A stretch of DNA of 64,000 nucleotides from positions 2,278,984 through 2,342,983 of the forward strand of contig RPFO01000065.1 in NCBI GenBank assembly GCA_009746045.1, read 5' to 3'. Shown in pieces: positions 1-11,186 of the stretch. Source of the stretch: Mesostigma viride (Eukaryota; Streptophyta; Mesostigmatophyceae; Mesostigmatales; Mesostigmataceae). The notes under the pieces are model-generated. The model did no database searches, was not told the DNA's origin, and worked only from the letters and a program-made list of their open reading frames with translations. Within the stretch, counting starts at the first letter, position 1. Each line of letters opens with the position of its first letter. Both the position numbers and the translations under genes were made by a program.

Positions 1-451
1 CGGTGGAGATGGTGGAGAGGAGGGGGAGCTGGGCAGTCAGCGTGCTGCCCATGGCCGCCACATCTGCAGCGAGGGGGGCCACGTGCTGCTCGAGGGCCTC
101 CGATGAGGAGTGAGCTCGGATGGAGGATTCGGTCAAGGTGGTGGTGAGAGGCTTGGGGGGCCAGAGCTCCTCGAGGGAGCGTCCACGGAGGGAGAAAAGG
201 GCGTATTGCTGAAGGTGGGGGCGGCGGGCGGTGAGGATGGAGTCGAAATGGCGCCTCTCAAAGGAAGGCATTGAAGAGGCGACCTTGGTGGGAAAGCTGC
301 TTGCACAGTTCCGTAAGCGAGGCATGCGATCCGAAACCACGTAGGCCAGGATGCGATTGTGGGTGAGCTTGTCAAAAAAGCCGGGCTGGCTGGCGTCAAA
401 GTCGTACTCCTCAAAAGTCCGCTCGGCAGGAATAGTTGTCTCACTTAATAG
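1..451 (-). pseudogene. LINE ORF1 N-terminal fragment, cut by window edge
   Basis: The minus strand has an open frame from a TAG at 454-452 to the window edge, without a start codon. It encodes a peptide that resembles the ORF1 pseudogene at 17570-16130. Shared landmarks, in order, are an FDA segment, an LQQYALF / LQLIAL segment, and a C-terminal stretch (ALEQHVAPLAADVAAMGSTL, compared with ALVQHVTPLAADVAAIMGGT). This is the region upstream of the RRM-like part of an L1-type ORF1 protein, the RNA-binding chaperone of LINE retrotransposition. Similarity begins near 425, where a 25-bp sequence also found at 7782 starts, so the fragment is 5'-truncated. It is a dead copy, although the frame is intact over 150 codons. 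Confidence 0.6.
427..451 (+). repeat. 25-bp repeat, copy 1 (also at 7782-7806)
   Basis: The 25 bp CAGGAATAGTTGTCTCACTT plus AATAG recur identically at 7782-7806. A broken version lies at 8106-8140. This copy sits where LINE ORF1 similarity begins and may mark an insertion boundary. Its function is unknown. Confidence 0.6.
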
Positions 452-611
452 CTAGAAATAACCTCGCGCGATCGGGGCAACGGTACACTACTATTTAGCT
501 GACTTTCTACACCCAAGAAATTCCACCCAGTCCGATCACCTTAAAAGTTATTCTTTGATTATTCTTTGAACAATAAATGAAACGAGAAGAATGTTGACAG
601 CTTAGAACTAC

Positions 612-690
612 AATTAATTAATAAATTAAACACGTGCTCCCCTTGGGGAGTCACGGAGTATTAACCCCGCTGAATGGATGGATGGTAGAA
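612..690 (-). repeat. LINE 3' end, family A, with (TTAA)n tail
   Basis: A TTAATTAA-type tract is followed by the family A 3' motif (CACGTGCTCCCCTTGGGGAG, TCACGGAG, TTAACCCC, then TGGATGGATGG). The same block occurs at 17814, 19235-19400 (opposite orientation), 20748, 21763 and 32701. Because the tract is taken as the 3' tail of the LINE, this copy lies on the minus strand. Confidence 0.6.
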
Positions 691-1309
691 CTACAATATT
701 TAATCATATCGTGGTGAGAGGCCGCTCCTGAACCCCACACTGGGGCACCATTGGTCTATCCAAGGAGAACACCAGTTGACGCCTATCAAAAATATGTGGC
801 ATATCAAAGATGCCCAATCAAATATGCGGCAGCCCAAACTGAGCTTGTTTTTAGAGTGTCTGCAAGCGCCTGTAATAAGTCACCGCAACACAAAAACCCG
901 CGTTGCAATGTGCGGTTTGAGGTTCAACGAGACAACCCAAAGAATACCTACCAACCAAAAATCCTCTTTTAAAGGCTTAGTGCCAGATGAGGGGTAGCAA
1001 GAGGACGATACCAGCAGCGGTGGACATAAGCCTCCACCTCTGGCATCAAAAAACTTCCCCACTCACACTCATAGGTGAGGCGCATCACGCCCATTTTTGC
1101 ATAGGCAGCACCTAAGTCCTACCGACAGGAAACGTCCCAGCAAGGTGACACAGTCGCACAGCCTTGGACAGGCCCTGCTAATCCCCACCGTCCGGCTGCT
1201 GGCATGGCCCACAACCAAAAGCACTACACTAGCACACGACCTACAATCATAGTATATATATGAGCTCCTGCCAGGGAGCAAGCACAGCCGTCCACCACCC
1301 AGCGCCCAC

Positions 1310-2503
1310 TTAGCAGAAGCGCGACACCACATGCGTGACATCCTCGTTGTGTCTGTGCCGCCGGCCCAACATGTCCAACAGGCCACCACTGGCCTTGCCG
1401 AGTGTGTTCAGGCCCTTGTCCAGCCCACCACCATACGGCACATGGTGTGGCTCCTCGCGCAGCAAGTCCATGTCTGGGCTGTCAAAGGCCAGTTCAAAGT
1501 CAGCCAGCGGGTCTGCACTGTCCCCCGCAAGCGGGTCGCACGCGCCCATGAGGTGGCCCTGCATCCGCGCGTCCCACGAAGCGTGCGCGCCAGCAATGCC
1601 CGATGAGACGTCCATCGAGCACGAGGGGTCGCCCTCGGACGGACACACGCGCTTGCCCGGCATGCCCGGGCAGCTCAGCCCCTCGCTCAACCCCTCCTGG
1701 ATGATCGTCTCCATGTACGACATGGAGGAGCGAGAGACCGCCGACCGGCTGTCCACCTCACCGTACTCGTCCGAGTCATACGACCTGCGACGGCCCGCTG
1801 GATGCACCTGCGGCTGCTGCTGCGGTGTTGGCAGCGGCGGCTGCTGCGGCTGCTGCTGCATGGACCACAGGTCATACCCCACCGCGCGGCTGAACTTGCG
1901 TTTGAGGTCAAGCAGGCTGGGCGTGCTAGGAGCCGACGTGGCAGCCCCTGCGCCCCGGCCCAAGTACCCATCGTCACACGGGGGGGAGGACATGACCGAG
2001 CGCGCCCCGTGGATGCTGGCCCCGTGGCCCTTGGCACGGTAGTGGCCGCCCCCTTTGGTGGCGTTCCACTCGTGGGCCGAGGGCACCGGCATCACGGTGG
2101 CACTGTCGGAAAAGCTGGCGCCACGCGACAGCTCCGAGTGGGCGATGCCGAGCGAGGGGCAGGACATGGCGGGCAACGAGGGGCAACCGGAGAGGGAGCC
2201 GCCCAGGTTGTGCGCCGAGGGAGCAGACCCGGCAAAGAGTGTGCGCCCGCTGCTGGCCATGCCCATGGCACCGTACGACGCATGGATGCCCACAGTAGCG
2301 GACGAACCAACCGCGCCCGTGCCCGACATGGCAGCGCCCGCGCCCAGCTCGCACGCAGATGCGGAGGCAGAGGCGGCGGCCATCGCGCCCATGCTGGCGC
2401 CCGTGGTCATCGACTCTGGGTTCGAGCGCCGGCGCAGATCACCCAGCGCGCGAGAGACACTGATGACCGGGGAGCGGGGGATGGAGGGGTCCCAGCTCGC
2501 CAC
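1310..2503 (-). CDS. GRF: GRF-like gene, exon 3 (last exon)
   Basis: This exon opens in phase 0 after an acceptor ending CGTGCGCCCAG and runs 397 codons plus a stop. It is a low-complexity region with repeated short Ser/Ala/Gly motifs, a Gln/Pro patch (MQQQPQQPPLPTPQQQPQ), and near the C terminus an acidic segment (DSADPLADFELAFDSPDMDL) like an activation domain. The first codon is GTG, so this is an exon and not an independent gene. Confidence 0.7.
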   Translation of the reverse strand: MASWDPSIPRSPVISVSRALGDLRRRSNPESMTTGASMGAMAAASASASACELGAGAAMSGTGAVGSSATVGIHASYGAMGMASSGRTLFAGSAPSAHNLGGSLSGCPSLPAMSCPSLGIAHSELSRGASFSDSATVMPVPSAHEWNATKGGGHYRAKGHGASIHGARSVMSSPPCDDGYLGRGAGAATSAPSTPSLLDLKRKFSRAVGYDLWSMQQQPQQPPLPTPQQQPQVHPAGRRRSYDSDEYGEVDSRSAVSRSSMSYMETIIQEGLSEGLSCPGMPGKRVCPSEGDPSCSMDVSSGIAGAHASWDARMQGHLMGACDPLAGDSADPLADFELAFDSPDMDLLREEPHHVPYGGGLDKGLNTLGKASGGLLDMLGRRHRHNEDVTHVVSRFC

Positions 2504-4643
2504 CTGGGCGCACGAGGGGCAGGCAGGGCACCAAAAGAAAAAAGCACTAGGAAGTCAGCCAGCTGGCGCTTGAATGCACGTTAATTAATTGACCAATCAA
2601 TTAATTAATTAGGAACATGACTCCGTTGGGAGTACATGTAGCACATATCCCTGAGAAGGGGCATATGGCTTTTAATACATTCTGGGCTACTTCCTGCAAG
2701 GGTAGGACGTAAACTACACCTGCTCTAGATGCACCAAGTGCACCTGCACCACCATGATCTCTCAGAGAGCAAAGGGGGCCTGGCATGGGGTGGAAGATCA
2801 GCATGGCTATACAGAAGCTAGGAATGCACGTTGCTACAGCAAAATATGGTCATGGGCACATGAACGTGCCACCATGCATACCAATGCATACCCACAGATG
2901 CAAACAGACACTCCCATGCACAAGTGTGGCCCAAGAACAGCCCTTCCGCAAGTAGCAATCATGAAAGCTCCCAGGCCACACACGCAGCAACAACACAAGA
3001 AAAGAAGCACATACTGCCCACTGTGCACAAACTCGGCCTACCTTCGGGTACGCAACAGGCTTCATGTGGCGCACGGGCCTGCAGTGGCCACCTGCGCCCT
3101 TAACATCGGAGAATATGTCGCCCAGGAGGGGCAGGGTGCTGCTGCTGTACGCGCCCATGGGGCCGGCGAAGGGAGCAGATGGTGCGAGGCCACTGCCACT
3201 GCTGGTGCCGTGCTCCGCGCCCTGCTTGTCCACCATCATCTCCTTGACCAGGTCCATGTATGGGTCGTAGCCGGCGTGGGCGCCAGCAGACCCACCATCT
3301 ATGCACGTGGGGGGAACCACGCTGATGCTCCTGCCGCTCAGGGGTGGGTTCTCTGGAAGGAAACCAGACGACAATACACGCGCAGGCGACGCCTGGGACC
3401 CCGTCAGCAAGGGCAGCAGCGGCGTCAACTGTGGCGGCGGCTTGTCGGCAGTCACGGCCAGCGACAACTGCTGGCTGGTGCCGACCGAGACCCGACGAAC
3501 CGCGGAGGCGGCAACGCTTTTTGTCATGCCATGTGCGCGCGCGGAACCAGGCGATTGCTTGGCGGGGACATCGATCGGCTTGCTTGCCTGACGTGATACC
3601 GAATCTGACCAAGCCCCGGCCGCACAGGGTTTGGAATCGACGGATTGAGCATCATCCTGGCATACCCTCCCAGTCTCCCCGCTGGCATCCTTGTTGACCG
3701 CAGCGGAGCCTTTTGTTCCACGCACGGCGTCGCCAGCGCGGTGTCTGGAGGAGTCCTCCAACTGTGTTGCTTGTGCACCGATACTGATTGCGGGCACTGT
3801 TGCTGGCTCGCCCGCACTGTCGAACGGAAAAATGTTTTCAAAATTTTCAGGCTTTTTTGGAGATGAGACCTCTCCTTCCCGGTTACTTGGAGAATCGGCC
3901 TGACCAAAAGAGCCTGTTGGAACAAGCAGGCAAAAACACACGGTTGATAGCATGGATCACACAGACATCCCACGATCAACATACCAGGGACATAACTAGC
4001 AACAAAGAAAGCGCGGGCGAGCCTTAGAAAGGTTGCTGAAAACGCAGGACCGCTCTTCCAAAAAGTCGCCGATCGTGAAGGAGAGAAAACGCCGACTAGC
4101 TTAGCCAAACGAGTGCGTACCACTTTGATGTGATTCCTCTTTCGTACTCCTCGAGTGTTGCTTCAATTCCGGTTCATCAGGGTTCGGCTCCGCAGGCTGA
4201 GGAGCAGAATCCCCTTCAGCCTTCTTCCGACAGGAGTGGCGCTGACAGTAGTGCCCACCGTCCGCCGTTACGCTTCTAGTGCATCTCCACCGCTTGCCAT
4301 CCGTGCGCCGGCAACGGGAGGGATTCGGGTCAGCAGCCAAGAGCGAGGCGCTCTTGCTGCGGCGTTGCGGGCAAAAAGGATTTCCGAAACCGTGGGCAAA
4401 GCCAGGGTCTGTGAAAGCCGAAAAATCACGGGCGGCGATCGCAGGGATCGGCCCTGAAGAGAAGGATGGCGGAAGCCCAGGAGTGGAAAGCCTGCCTAGG
4501 CCAACAATTCGCTCATTCTCATATCGCTGGAGCTTCGCTAGAAAAAGAGTCGGAATCGGAGCACCATGGACGAAAGCTTTGTAGACTTGAACTTGAATTT
4601 CAAACTGCTCCAACTGCTTATTGGTCATGCCCATCGTAGCCAT
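1310..4643 (-). CDS. GRF: GRF-like transcription factor (QLQ + WRC), three exons
   Basis: Spliced gene on the minus strand: exons 4643-4121, 3913-3042 and 2503-1310, stop TAA, 862 predicted residues. Introns of 207 and 538 bp have GT donors (GTACGC, GTAGGC) and pyrimidine-rich acceptors ending ACAG and CCAG, and the phases match (1, then 0). The N terminus has a QLQ domain (about residues 8-42), known in GRFs to bind GIF/AN3 co-activators. It is followed by a WRC domain (about 105-141) with C111, C121, C133 and H136 as probable zinc ligands and an RRTDGKRWRC core, the nuclear-localisation and DNA-binding module of the family. The rest is long, low-complexity and Ser/Ala/Gly/Pro-rich, with a Gln-rich patch, and would fit a transactivation region. 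At over 800 residues it is longer than most land-plant GRFs. The chosen ATG (4643-4641) has G at +4; an upstream in-frame GTG is unlikely to be used. No overlapping transposon disrupts the exons. The QLQ+WRC pair makes the family call strong; the splice junctions are read by eye. Confidence 0.85.
2579..2790 (-). repeat. LINE 3' end, family B, inside GRF intron 2
   Basis: A (TTAA)n tract precedes the family B 3' motif (ACTCCGTTGGGAGTACATGT, CACATATCCCTGAGAAGGGG, CATATGGC, then a block ending CACCTGCACCACCATGATCT). The same block occurs at 13321, 14787, 15700, 18066 and 45967. The insertion lies wholly within intron 2 (2504-3041) of the GRF-like gene, in the gene's own orientation. Confidence 0.65.
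3042..3913 (-). CDS. GRF: GRF-like gene, exon 2
   Basis: This exon starts after an acceptor with a clear pyrimidine run (CTGCTTGTTCCAACAG), completing the Gly codon begun in exon 1. It ends at AAG before the donor GTAGGC (3041-3036). It encodes about 290 residues without a recognisable domain, rich in Ser, Ala, Pro and Asp, with a short acidic/hydrophobic patch (PYMDLVKEMMVDK). The frame stays open past the donor into the intron, so the exon end rests on the donor site and on phase agreement with exon 3. Confidence 0.7.
4121..4643 (-). CDS. GRF: GRF-like gene, exon 1 (QLQ and WRC domains)
   Basis: This exon encodes both family-defining domains: QLQ with the TNKQLEQFEIQ start and a PIPTLFLAKLQRY end, then WRC ending CQRHSCRKK. 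Between them is a 60-residue Pro/Phe/Gly-rich linker. The exon ends one base into a Gly codon at the donor GTACGC (4120-4115). Three further in-frame Met codons before the QLQ core leave the exact start uncertain by a few residues. Confidence 0.8.
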
Positions 4644-5312
4644 GGAAACCTTCGGATACACGATTCACGTCATGCGTGAAGAGTTCCACATGAATTCCTA
4701 GCGATGATGCTTTTTTTCAACTAAAGGATGTTGGGAAAGTGTATGTCCTTACCCCACATCATCGCCTTGAAACCGACTTTATCTCACGTTTGCAGCCGCT
4801 GCTTACTTTTTTTGCAGTCGCCGAAGACAAATTATTGCTGCTCGACCTGAATGTCCGACGAAAAGTTGCAGCATCCCGGACGTTTACGCAAAGAACGCGC
4901 GATACGGATCCGCCAAACATGACCACGCGCCACTGGAAATAATATCTAAGCCTGACAACCAGGCCGTCAGCGCAATCTTGTCAGCCTGACGATCTTGATG
5001 GTCGTAAATCATCATTGGCATCGAGCTTCGCATCGAGGCTAGTGTCGGTCTGGTATGTACAGAATCTTTATTTTCGCTGCTTGTTATCTCTTGGCAGGAT
5101 CTCCGTCAATGCGTCGTACTGTGGTTTTATTGGCCGGGGCCCGATCGAGCCTGCGCCGTACTTCAGCAAAATCAATTCAGTATTCAGGCCGCGCTTGTCG
5201 TGCGGGGCGTGATAGTGGGGGAAATCCGGTGATGTTTTACGGTATGTTGTAGTACGGTATGTATTCGCTCAGGCAATCACGCGTAATTTCTTGTGTTTAC
5301 GTGCCGTGACGT
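4644..5312. other. Upstream region of the GRF-like gene
   Basis: No coding frame longer than about 65 codons and no recognisable element is visible. This is where the promoter and 5' UTR of the minus-strand GRF-like gene should lie, but no convincing TATA box is seen. Confidence 0.4.
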
Positions 5313-5426
5313 CACGAGTTCTAGTATTTTCCGGGTAAATGGATATTTTTGATTAACCAATAAGAATATCGTTAGGTTAAGAGGTACCACGTATCGACCA
5401 GCTGGTTACCCACGAGTTCTAGTATT
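5313..5426. mobile_element. 82-bp insertion between 16-bp direct repeats
   Basis: CACGAGTTCTAGTATT occurs at 5313-5328 and again at 5411-5426. The 82 bp between them are an inverted, diverged copy of sequence at 34108-34193 (shared core: GGGTAAATGG / CCATTTACCC, AACCAATAAGAATATCGTTA). A 16-bp direct repeat around a dispersed sequence looks like the target-site duplication of a retroposed fragment. Confidence 0.6.
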
Positions 5427-7781
5427 CTACCTACCGGGCAGTATGATCACTACGATGTAGTAGTAGTAGTAGTTGTTGTTGTTGTGTCCCACGCCCACGA
5501 AGTAGTACAAGATTGCTGGAGAAGAACAGTGGAGATCAGGAAGAGGTTTGATCGAAGGCCGAGGTGGTACAGCTGTAGATCGAGGTCTGTCTGCTGGGGA
5601 GTGGGGAGTGGGGACTGGGGAAACGTTTGATGGCATCGATAACTACAGATGTTGTTGGATCCCGCGCAATTCTTAGCCTCTAGATCTAGACTCTTGGATA
5701 ACTACAAAGTGAGTGATGACAACATAACAGACAGATTACAGCTCATAACTACAGTAATTGTTGTTGTAACGCAGATAACAACGGTAAGAGCAGGGAAATT
5801 CCGACCACAAGCAGACAAGGTTGACCACAAGTGGCATGCTGTCCGCGCAAGGTCAGTCAGTCAGTCAGTTGGATCCGCGCAGGGTTAGTTAGATAGCCGC
5901 GCAGGGTACGCATCTCGGTCCTCGGAACTAGTTGCTTGCGCAACGTGCCCTCCCCATTACAACTAACTACCTCTTACTGGCTGGCTGACAACAACCAACG
6001 GTAAACATAACTGCCTGGTTGACGACGGCGTTGGACATCTTATATCATTCCCGTAAGATATGCCCGGACGCTTCCGCCTCCGGCCCGTTGACCGCGCACC
6101 TTTCGCGCCCCGCTCATAAACAGTGGCAGCAGCAGTGGATCCGGCGTCGAACAAGCTGACATGACCAGACACACCGTCGAACGTATCTTGCTGGATATGC
6201 CACGTGCGGGATCTCACCGAGATGACAGTGCCGTCGACACAGTAGCCCAATATGATTTAGCTGAAACCGGGTGCACGCGAGAAGCGTTATCTTGTTACAC
6301 CGCACTTCCCTCAGCACACTTCCGATGCTGAATCGCGAACTTGCCGTCTACGCCTGCTAGAATACAAAAAAAAAAAAAAAAAGGATCCGAGCTGCTTGTC
6401 ATGATAGGTTAATAATAGGCTTTGCCTGGAACGGCAAAAATTCGACCCTGTCGTGAACTCATGGGCCCACAGTTTGGTTCGTAGGGCAAGATATACATAC
6501 CTAATGTTTCAATATGCCTAATATAGTTTCAAAATACCTAGAGCTCAAATACCTAATGTGGTGTTTGCATACCGCGTCGCAGGCAGCCCATCCTTGTTTT
6601 CGGCTACTCAAGCCCCTGGAGGATAGGGCTTAGCTAACTTTATGCTTGGACATCTGAAGCCAACCGGCTCTTGGTATCGGGTATCATGAGCCGGTTTGGG
6701 ATCATTTTCTACGTGATACTGTTAGGACCTTCGTACTGTCGCGTTTAAAAATCGCAAATATGGCTAGTTTTTCGGGCGAAGCTAAGACTGACATGAATGG
6801 CGGGCATTCCCGTGATGCGTCCACCTTCTCTGCTATATCCTGCTTGGCATTTAGATATGCAGGTTGCTCCATTCGCCCCCATTTTAATTGCTTGCTGACG
6901 AACCCACTCGCTCTTGGCTGCCCCCGATTTGGCACATCGGCTATGGATTGTCTGCCTCCCTGCCAAGCCTAGTTTTTCCCTTGGCGCCAGCGCGTTGAAC
7001 TCAATGATGAGTATGCCTGCTGGGTTGTGACTAGAATGGGTCCCTGCTAAACCAAACGTTTGGAAAGTCTTTGACCGGTTGACAGACTGACTAGGCCAGA
7101 AGCCTTTTCTTGTTGTTATCTATTTATACCTTTGGGAATAGCATAAAGGGTTGTTCTGACTACTGCACATCGTGGTTGTCTCATGGATACGTTAAACACA
7201 CGTCCATGTGCTGCAACCCCGGCGTTCATGGCACTCCTGCAGCAAATGATCAGGATAGCCACCATGAAGATACACATCAAAGCTCCACAGTGAAAAAATA
7301 ATCATTTGGTCTCTTAAGTTGATAAGAACCTGTGTGCAGGACCGGCTAGTTGTTTCTCGGCACTGTAAGTGCCATGGCTACAAGCGTGCAACTACCAGGT
7401 AACCTGTGGAAACCTGTGGAAGGTCAATGCACTGATGATGCTCTCCCGCCTAGCATGTTGGACTTCTAAGAATCAGTGTAAGATGAGTTGTCGAGGTCAC
7501 TCAGGGTCTGGAAAACGAGGGCAAAGCAATTCAGGCCGCTCATGGCGAGGGTGTTTCCCTGGACGGCTATGGCAGGAAATTATGCACTTCCAAACTCGTG
7601 AAACTCCTGACCACATCGACCGCATGACCATGCCCTTAATTGCACGAACTGTTTGCAGGACCATTTGAATGCTAGACATTCGACAATATTACCTGATAAA
7701 CATTAGCCATCCATTAGAATGGTAGGACTTTCACTGGTGCCATAGCAAGTACTTATGTGCTTGCCTGTAATGTGCATAGTC
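5427..7781. other. No gene recognised; simple repeats
   Basis: A (TAG)n/(TTG)n microsatellite lies at 5454-5485 and a run of 17 A at 6366-6382, which could be the tail of an old retroposed copy. ORFs are short and compositionally unconvincing. Nothing else is recognised. Confidence 0.4.
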
Positions 7782-7806
7782 CAGGAATAGTTGTCTCACT
7801 TAATAG
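7782..7806 (+). repeat. 25-bp repeat, copy 2
   Basis: Identical to 427-451. A related broken copy follows at 8106-8140. Confidence 0.6.
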
Positions 7807-7941
7807 GCATGCATATGGCCCCACTACCTCCGCCACGTCGGCTGAAAAGCCCACTGTTTTTGGGCGGGGTGGGGACCTCTAGATGTCAACCACATGAAGC
7901 TATGGGGCCCCCCACCGGCCCCCTCTGGACCTGAGCACGTC

Positions 7942-7965
7942 CCCCTAACCAGCACTGGTTAGGGG
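7942..7965. repeat. Perfect 10-bp stem hairpin
   Basis: CCCCTAACCA, a GCAC loop, then TGGTTAGGGG form a perfect inverted repeat in otherwise featureless DNA. No promoter or gene context assigns a role. Confidence 0.45.
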
Positions 7966-8880
7966 TTCGCCACACCTGCCCATATCATGAAGAGTTCTGT
8001 GAAGCGGAAGCAGCGCCATGCAGCTCTATTCTGTTGCATATGCCCTGATATTTCCTAGTTAGATGTTTCCCACTGCTAACATACAGCCATTGCTGGCTCG
8101 GGCACAGGAGTAGTTGTCTGACTGCGCTAGTTGTCTCACTGATATTTCCATGATACCTCAAGGCCTAGCGCCTCGCACTGACCACACGGCTTCAAACTAG
8201 TGACAGGGGGGGGGGACATACCCCCCCATGTTCCTACTTGAGCCCACACACTTTTTTGCCGTCCGGCCAGCGCGGTTGATCTGTCCGTCACCAGCCAAAG
8301 TGAAAAATGGCTGGGGCATACACCTTTGCCGAAATGAGTCCGTCGGGGCGAAACGGAGTGCACGTTGGGCGTGTGACACGCATTTATACGCTAGGGAGGT
8401 AGTCGGCACAGTACTTGGACTTGTATCTGACGCCACCAAGATCACTCCTAGTTTCGCCACGTGTCCTAGTTCAATCATGACCGTATATGTGCGTCAGAGT
8501 ATATGTGCGTTAGTACTTGGTATATGTGTGTTAGTACGTCCACGAGTACCTCACTCCGGGATGTAAGCCAAAGCGCCGGACCAATACCTACTCTCACGGT
8601 GAGCGCGCACCTTTCCTGAAAACCAGGCGCCGGGTGTGTTTGCCGAGCGCACTCCGGTTCTATTTTCCTCTCGCCGTCCTCACAAATCCAACTTGAGTGC
8701 ACTCCTTTTTAATAATTCTGGCGCCGGGGCGGTTTTGGAGCTCGCTTCACGTCTGGACCAGAGCCCGGCCCGTCAGACCAAACTTGGGCAGTTTTGTCGT
8801 GGTCAACGTTCCCCCCCCCTCTAGTGACCATGTGTTTGCCAGGGCTCCTGGGATGCCAACCTATTAAGCCTCGCATCCGC
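7966..8880. other. No gene recognised
   Basis: Opposing ORFs of 75-112 codons overlap between 8136 and 8566, but none has family features or a consistent codon signal. A run of nine G lies at 8206-8214. Confidence 0.35.
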
Positions 8881-8976
8881 CACGAGCCACGAGCCACGAG
8901 CCACGAGCCACGAGCCACGAGCCACGAGCCACAAGCCACGAGCCACAAGCCACAAGCCACGAGCCACGAGCCACGA
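8881..8976 (+). repeat. 7-bp tandem repeat (GAGCCAC)n
   Basis: About 14 copies of the 7-bp unit GAGCCAC, with some AAGCCAC variants. The array ends immediately before the 5' end of a LINE copy (GCCATGGCTGATGGTGGAGG at 8981). Confidence 0.85.
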
Positions 8977-8980
8977 GTTA

Positions 8981-10745
8981 GCCATGGCTGATGGTGGAGG
9001 TCATAACTTTCACGTTTGGGCCCCAAATTCGGTCGTGAATATCACAATCGCTTCGTCTTTCTCAGACACACACGCTGATATATTTTCCTGACACTAAAAC
9101 GCAATATTATGACGAGCAAACGCTCGACTACGCAACGCAGCCTGGCGGCTGCGATGAGCCAAGAAAATTCGCCTGCAGCTCCGGCTGTAATTCCGCCCGG
9201 CCTGCCAGGCAGCACGACTATACTACTCAAGCGCTAGCTCTAGTAGTGCACTCGGCTCCTGCGACGTCGCCCTCGGCATCGCCAGTTCCAAAACGCAGTT
9301 GCCCAGCAGAATCGCCCCCAACTGAACTGCGCTTAATTCGGCCCCAACCTTTCCAGGTCGACGATCACGACTGGACTGACATGGCCCCGGCAACTGCTAT
9401 GCATTGCCTCTTCTTTGGGGACTATATACGCCTCACTTTACGACCTGTGCCTCCATCTCCACGACATCAACCGCCTCATCCAGGTGCCCGACGGCACCAA
9501 CATGCGCCCCAACTTTCTGTTCGGGTGCGCCCGCCGCCAACTCCAGCACATCGTTCTCAACTCCCTTCTCATGCGCTCTGATGGCGAGATCTGGGCCCCA
9601 TCAATCTCCGCACCCACACTCTGTTCCAGAAGCCCTCCAGTAGCACGTAACCCCCTTGCTGCAGATGTGGCAGCAATGCATGGGGGGCACGCTGGCTACT
9701 GAGCTCCCTCACCTTTCCACCTCCGTCGCCTCCACCTCCATCCTCCCCTGCCCTCGCCTCCACCTCCACTGCCACATCCGCCTCCACCGCCGACATCAAG
9801 GCCCAGCTCCTCGACATCGACAAGCGCATCCACGACAACGCTATCGCCATTGAGTGCAGGCCTGCAGAAAACCGCAGGCCTCACCGCCCAGCTAGGCGGT
9901 GAAGGACATCGCTGCCCAGCCGGCATCTGCTGGCCCGGCCAGCGATGCTCCTTCCACCCAGACCTGGGCGGACTTGCTTAAGCACCACACCACCTCCACC
10001 ACCTCCTCCATCGCGGCACAGCTCAAGTAACAAGCACTCGACCTCCGTGAGGAGGCCGACATCACCCAGCGCAGCCACAATGTCATAGTCAAGCACTTCG
10101 ATCAGCCGGTAGATGAGGCCTCGGAGACGCTTCTCATAGCGTTTAGGCGCGACATTCTTGCCCCCATGCAACTCACTGCATTAATGGTGAGCCGGCTGCG
10201 GATGTCGGCAGTCCGCCGGCCTTCCCCGCGCGCGGGGTAAGGCTGGCCCGGCTCCCCGGCTCCTCACCTTTAAGTACATGGCGGATAAGCTGTTGTTCCT
10301 TAAATGCCGCAAGAAGCTCTCGCGGACTCGCTACACGCTGGACGACGACTTGACCCTGGCCCAGCAATAACGGCGACGCGAGCTATGGCCGACCTACCTT
10401 CAGCTCCGGTAGAGCGCAGGGGGGGAAACGGTATACTGGAGGGGGCCGCGCGGTCATCCACGTCGACCACAAGCCCTGGCAGGCCCTGCCACCCCAGCAA
10501 CCCCAGTCTAGGGAATATAGCAGTACGTAGTGTAGATTAGTAAGGCTTAGCCTAGCACGTGTGGCCTACGCGCATGTGCGGCCATAATGGCCCCGGGCCA
10601 TGGATGATGCCTTCAGAATAGCGCCACGCCCTGCCTATAATGGGACTCCCCATGGATGCTGCATTAAGAATTTAGCCCAGCTACAGCTGCCTACATGCAG
10701 AGAGTCATGCACTCTCTGCTTAGAAGCCATGCCCTAGCTAGCTTT
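8981..10745 (+). pseudogene. LINE ORF1 copy with 5' leader, frameshifted
   Basis: The 5' leader at 8981-9108 matches, inverted, the leader at 17732-17571. ORF1 opens with ATG at 9109 (MTSKRSTTQRSLAAAMSQEN), paralleling the start at 17570, and breaks after about 45 codons. Later frames give a Pro-rich segment, a coiled-coil-like stretch, RRM-like text and the C-terminal LTLAQQ..RRELWPTYLQL motif near 10350, typical of L1 ORF1 proteins. About 250 bp of shared 3' sequence runs to about 10745. Several frameshifts and an in-frame stop inside the LTLAQQ motif make it non-functional. Confidence 0.65.
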
Positions 10746-10751
10746 TGTATG

Positions 10752-11186
10752 AAGGAGACAACCAGCGCAGGCCAGAAATCGGGAGAATCCGGACCATGGT
10801 AGCTCGAGCCTGCCGTTATCTTGTCCGCGTATTCGAGTCGTTCAGGATGATGAAGATGAATGGTGATGGAAATGTGTATCCTTGTGCATTGAAATTATGG
10901 CTGGCGTACGTGTAGAGCGACTAGATGACCTAGACGGTGGGGCCGGAAACAGCATGCTTGATCAGGGCGTGTGTTTCGAGCCTAACTGGCCAGGAGTGTC
11001 TATAGTGGTGAGCACCATTGCTGTGATCGCTCTCCCACCATTTACGAGGAAATCCCCGCAAATGGGAAACCACTGAAACGGTCTAGCTAGTCAGTCATTA
11101 CGTTAGCCATGCCAAGATTCCAAACGTCCAAGAACTGCACATGGTGCAAAGGCAAAAATCCGGAGGACAGCACTTTTCAAATGTGC
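10752..11186 (+). repeat. 435-bp direct repeat, copy 1
   Basis: Near-identical to 12269-12719. It begins AAGGAGACAACCAGCGCAGG and ends with an ORF start (MPRFQTSKNCTWCKGKNPED) carrying CxxC. The first 85 bp alone also recur inverted at 21210-21290 and 46410-46470 and in part at 19430. It may be the 5' region of another retroelement. Confidence 0.7.

Noticed and set aside
2546-2556. CACTAGGAAG in GRF intron 2 as a transposon end
   Set aside because: No partner end, duplication or subterminal array; a chance match.
1335-2584. Plus-strand ORFs of 235 and 260 codons over GRF exon 3
   Set aside because: GC-rich antisense frames; the minus strand has the spliced gene with matching phases.
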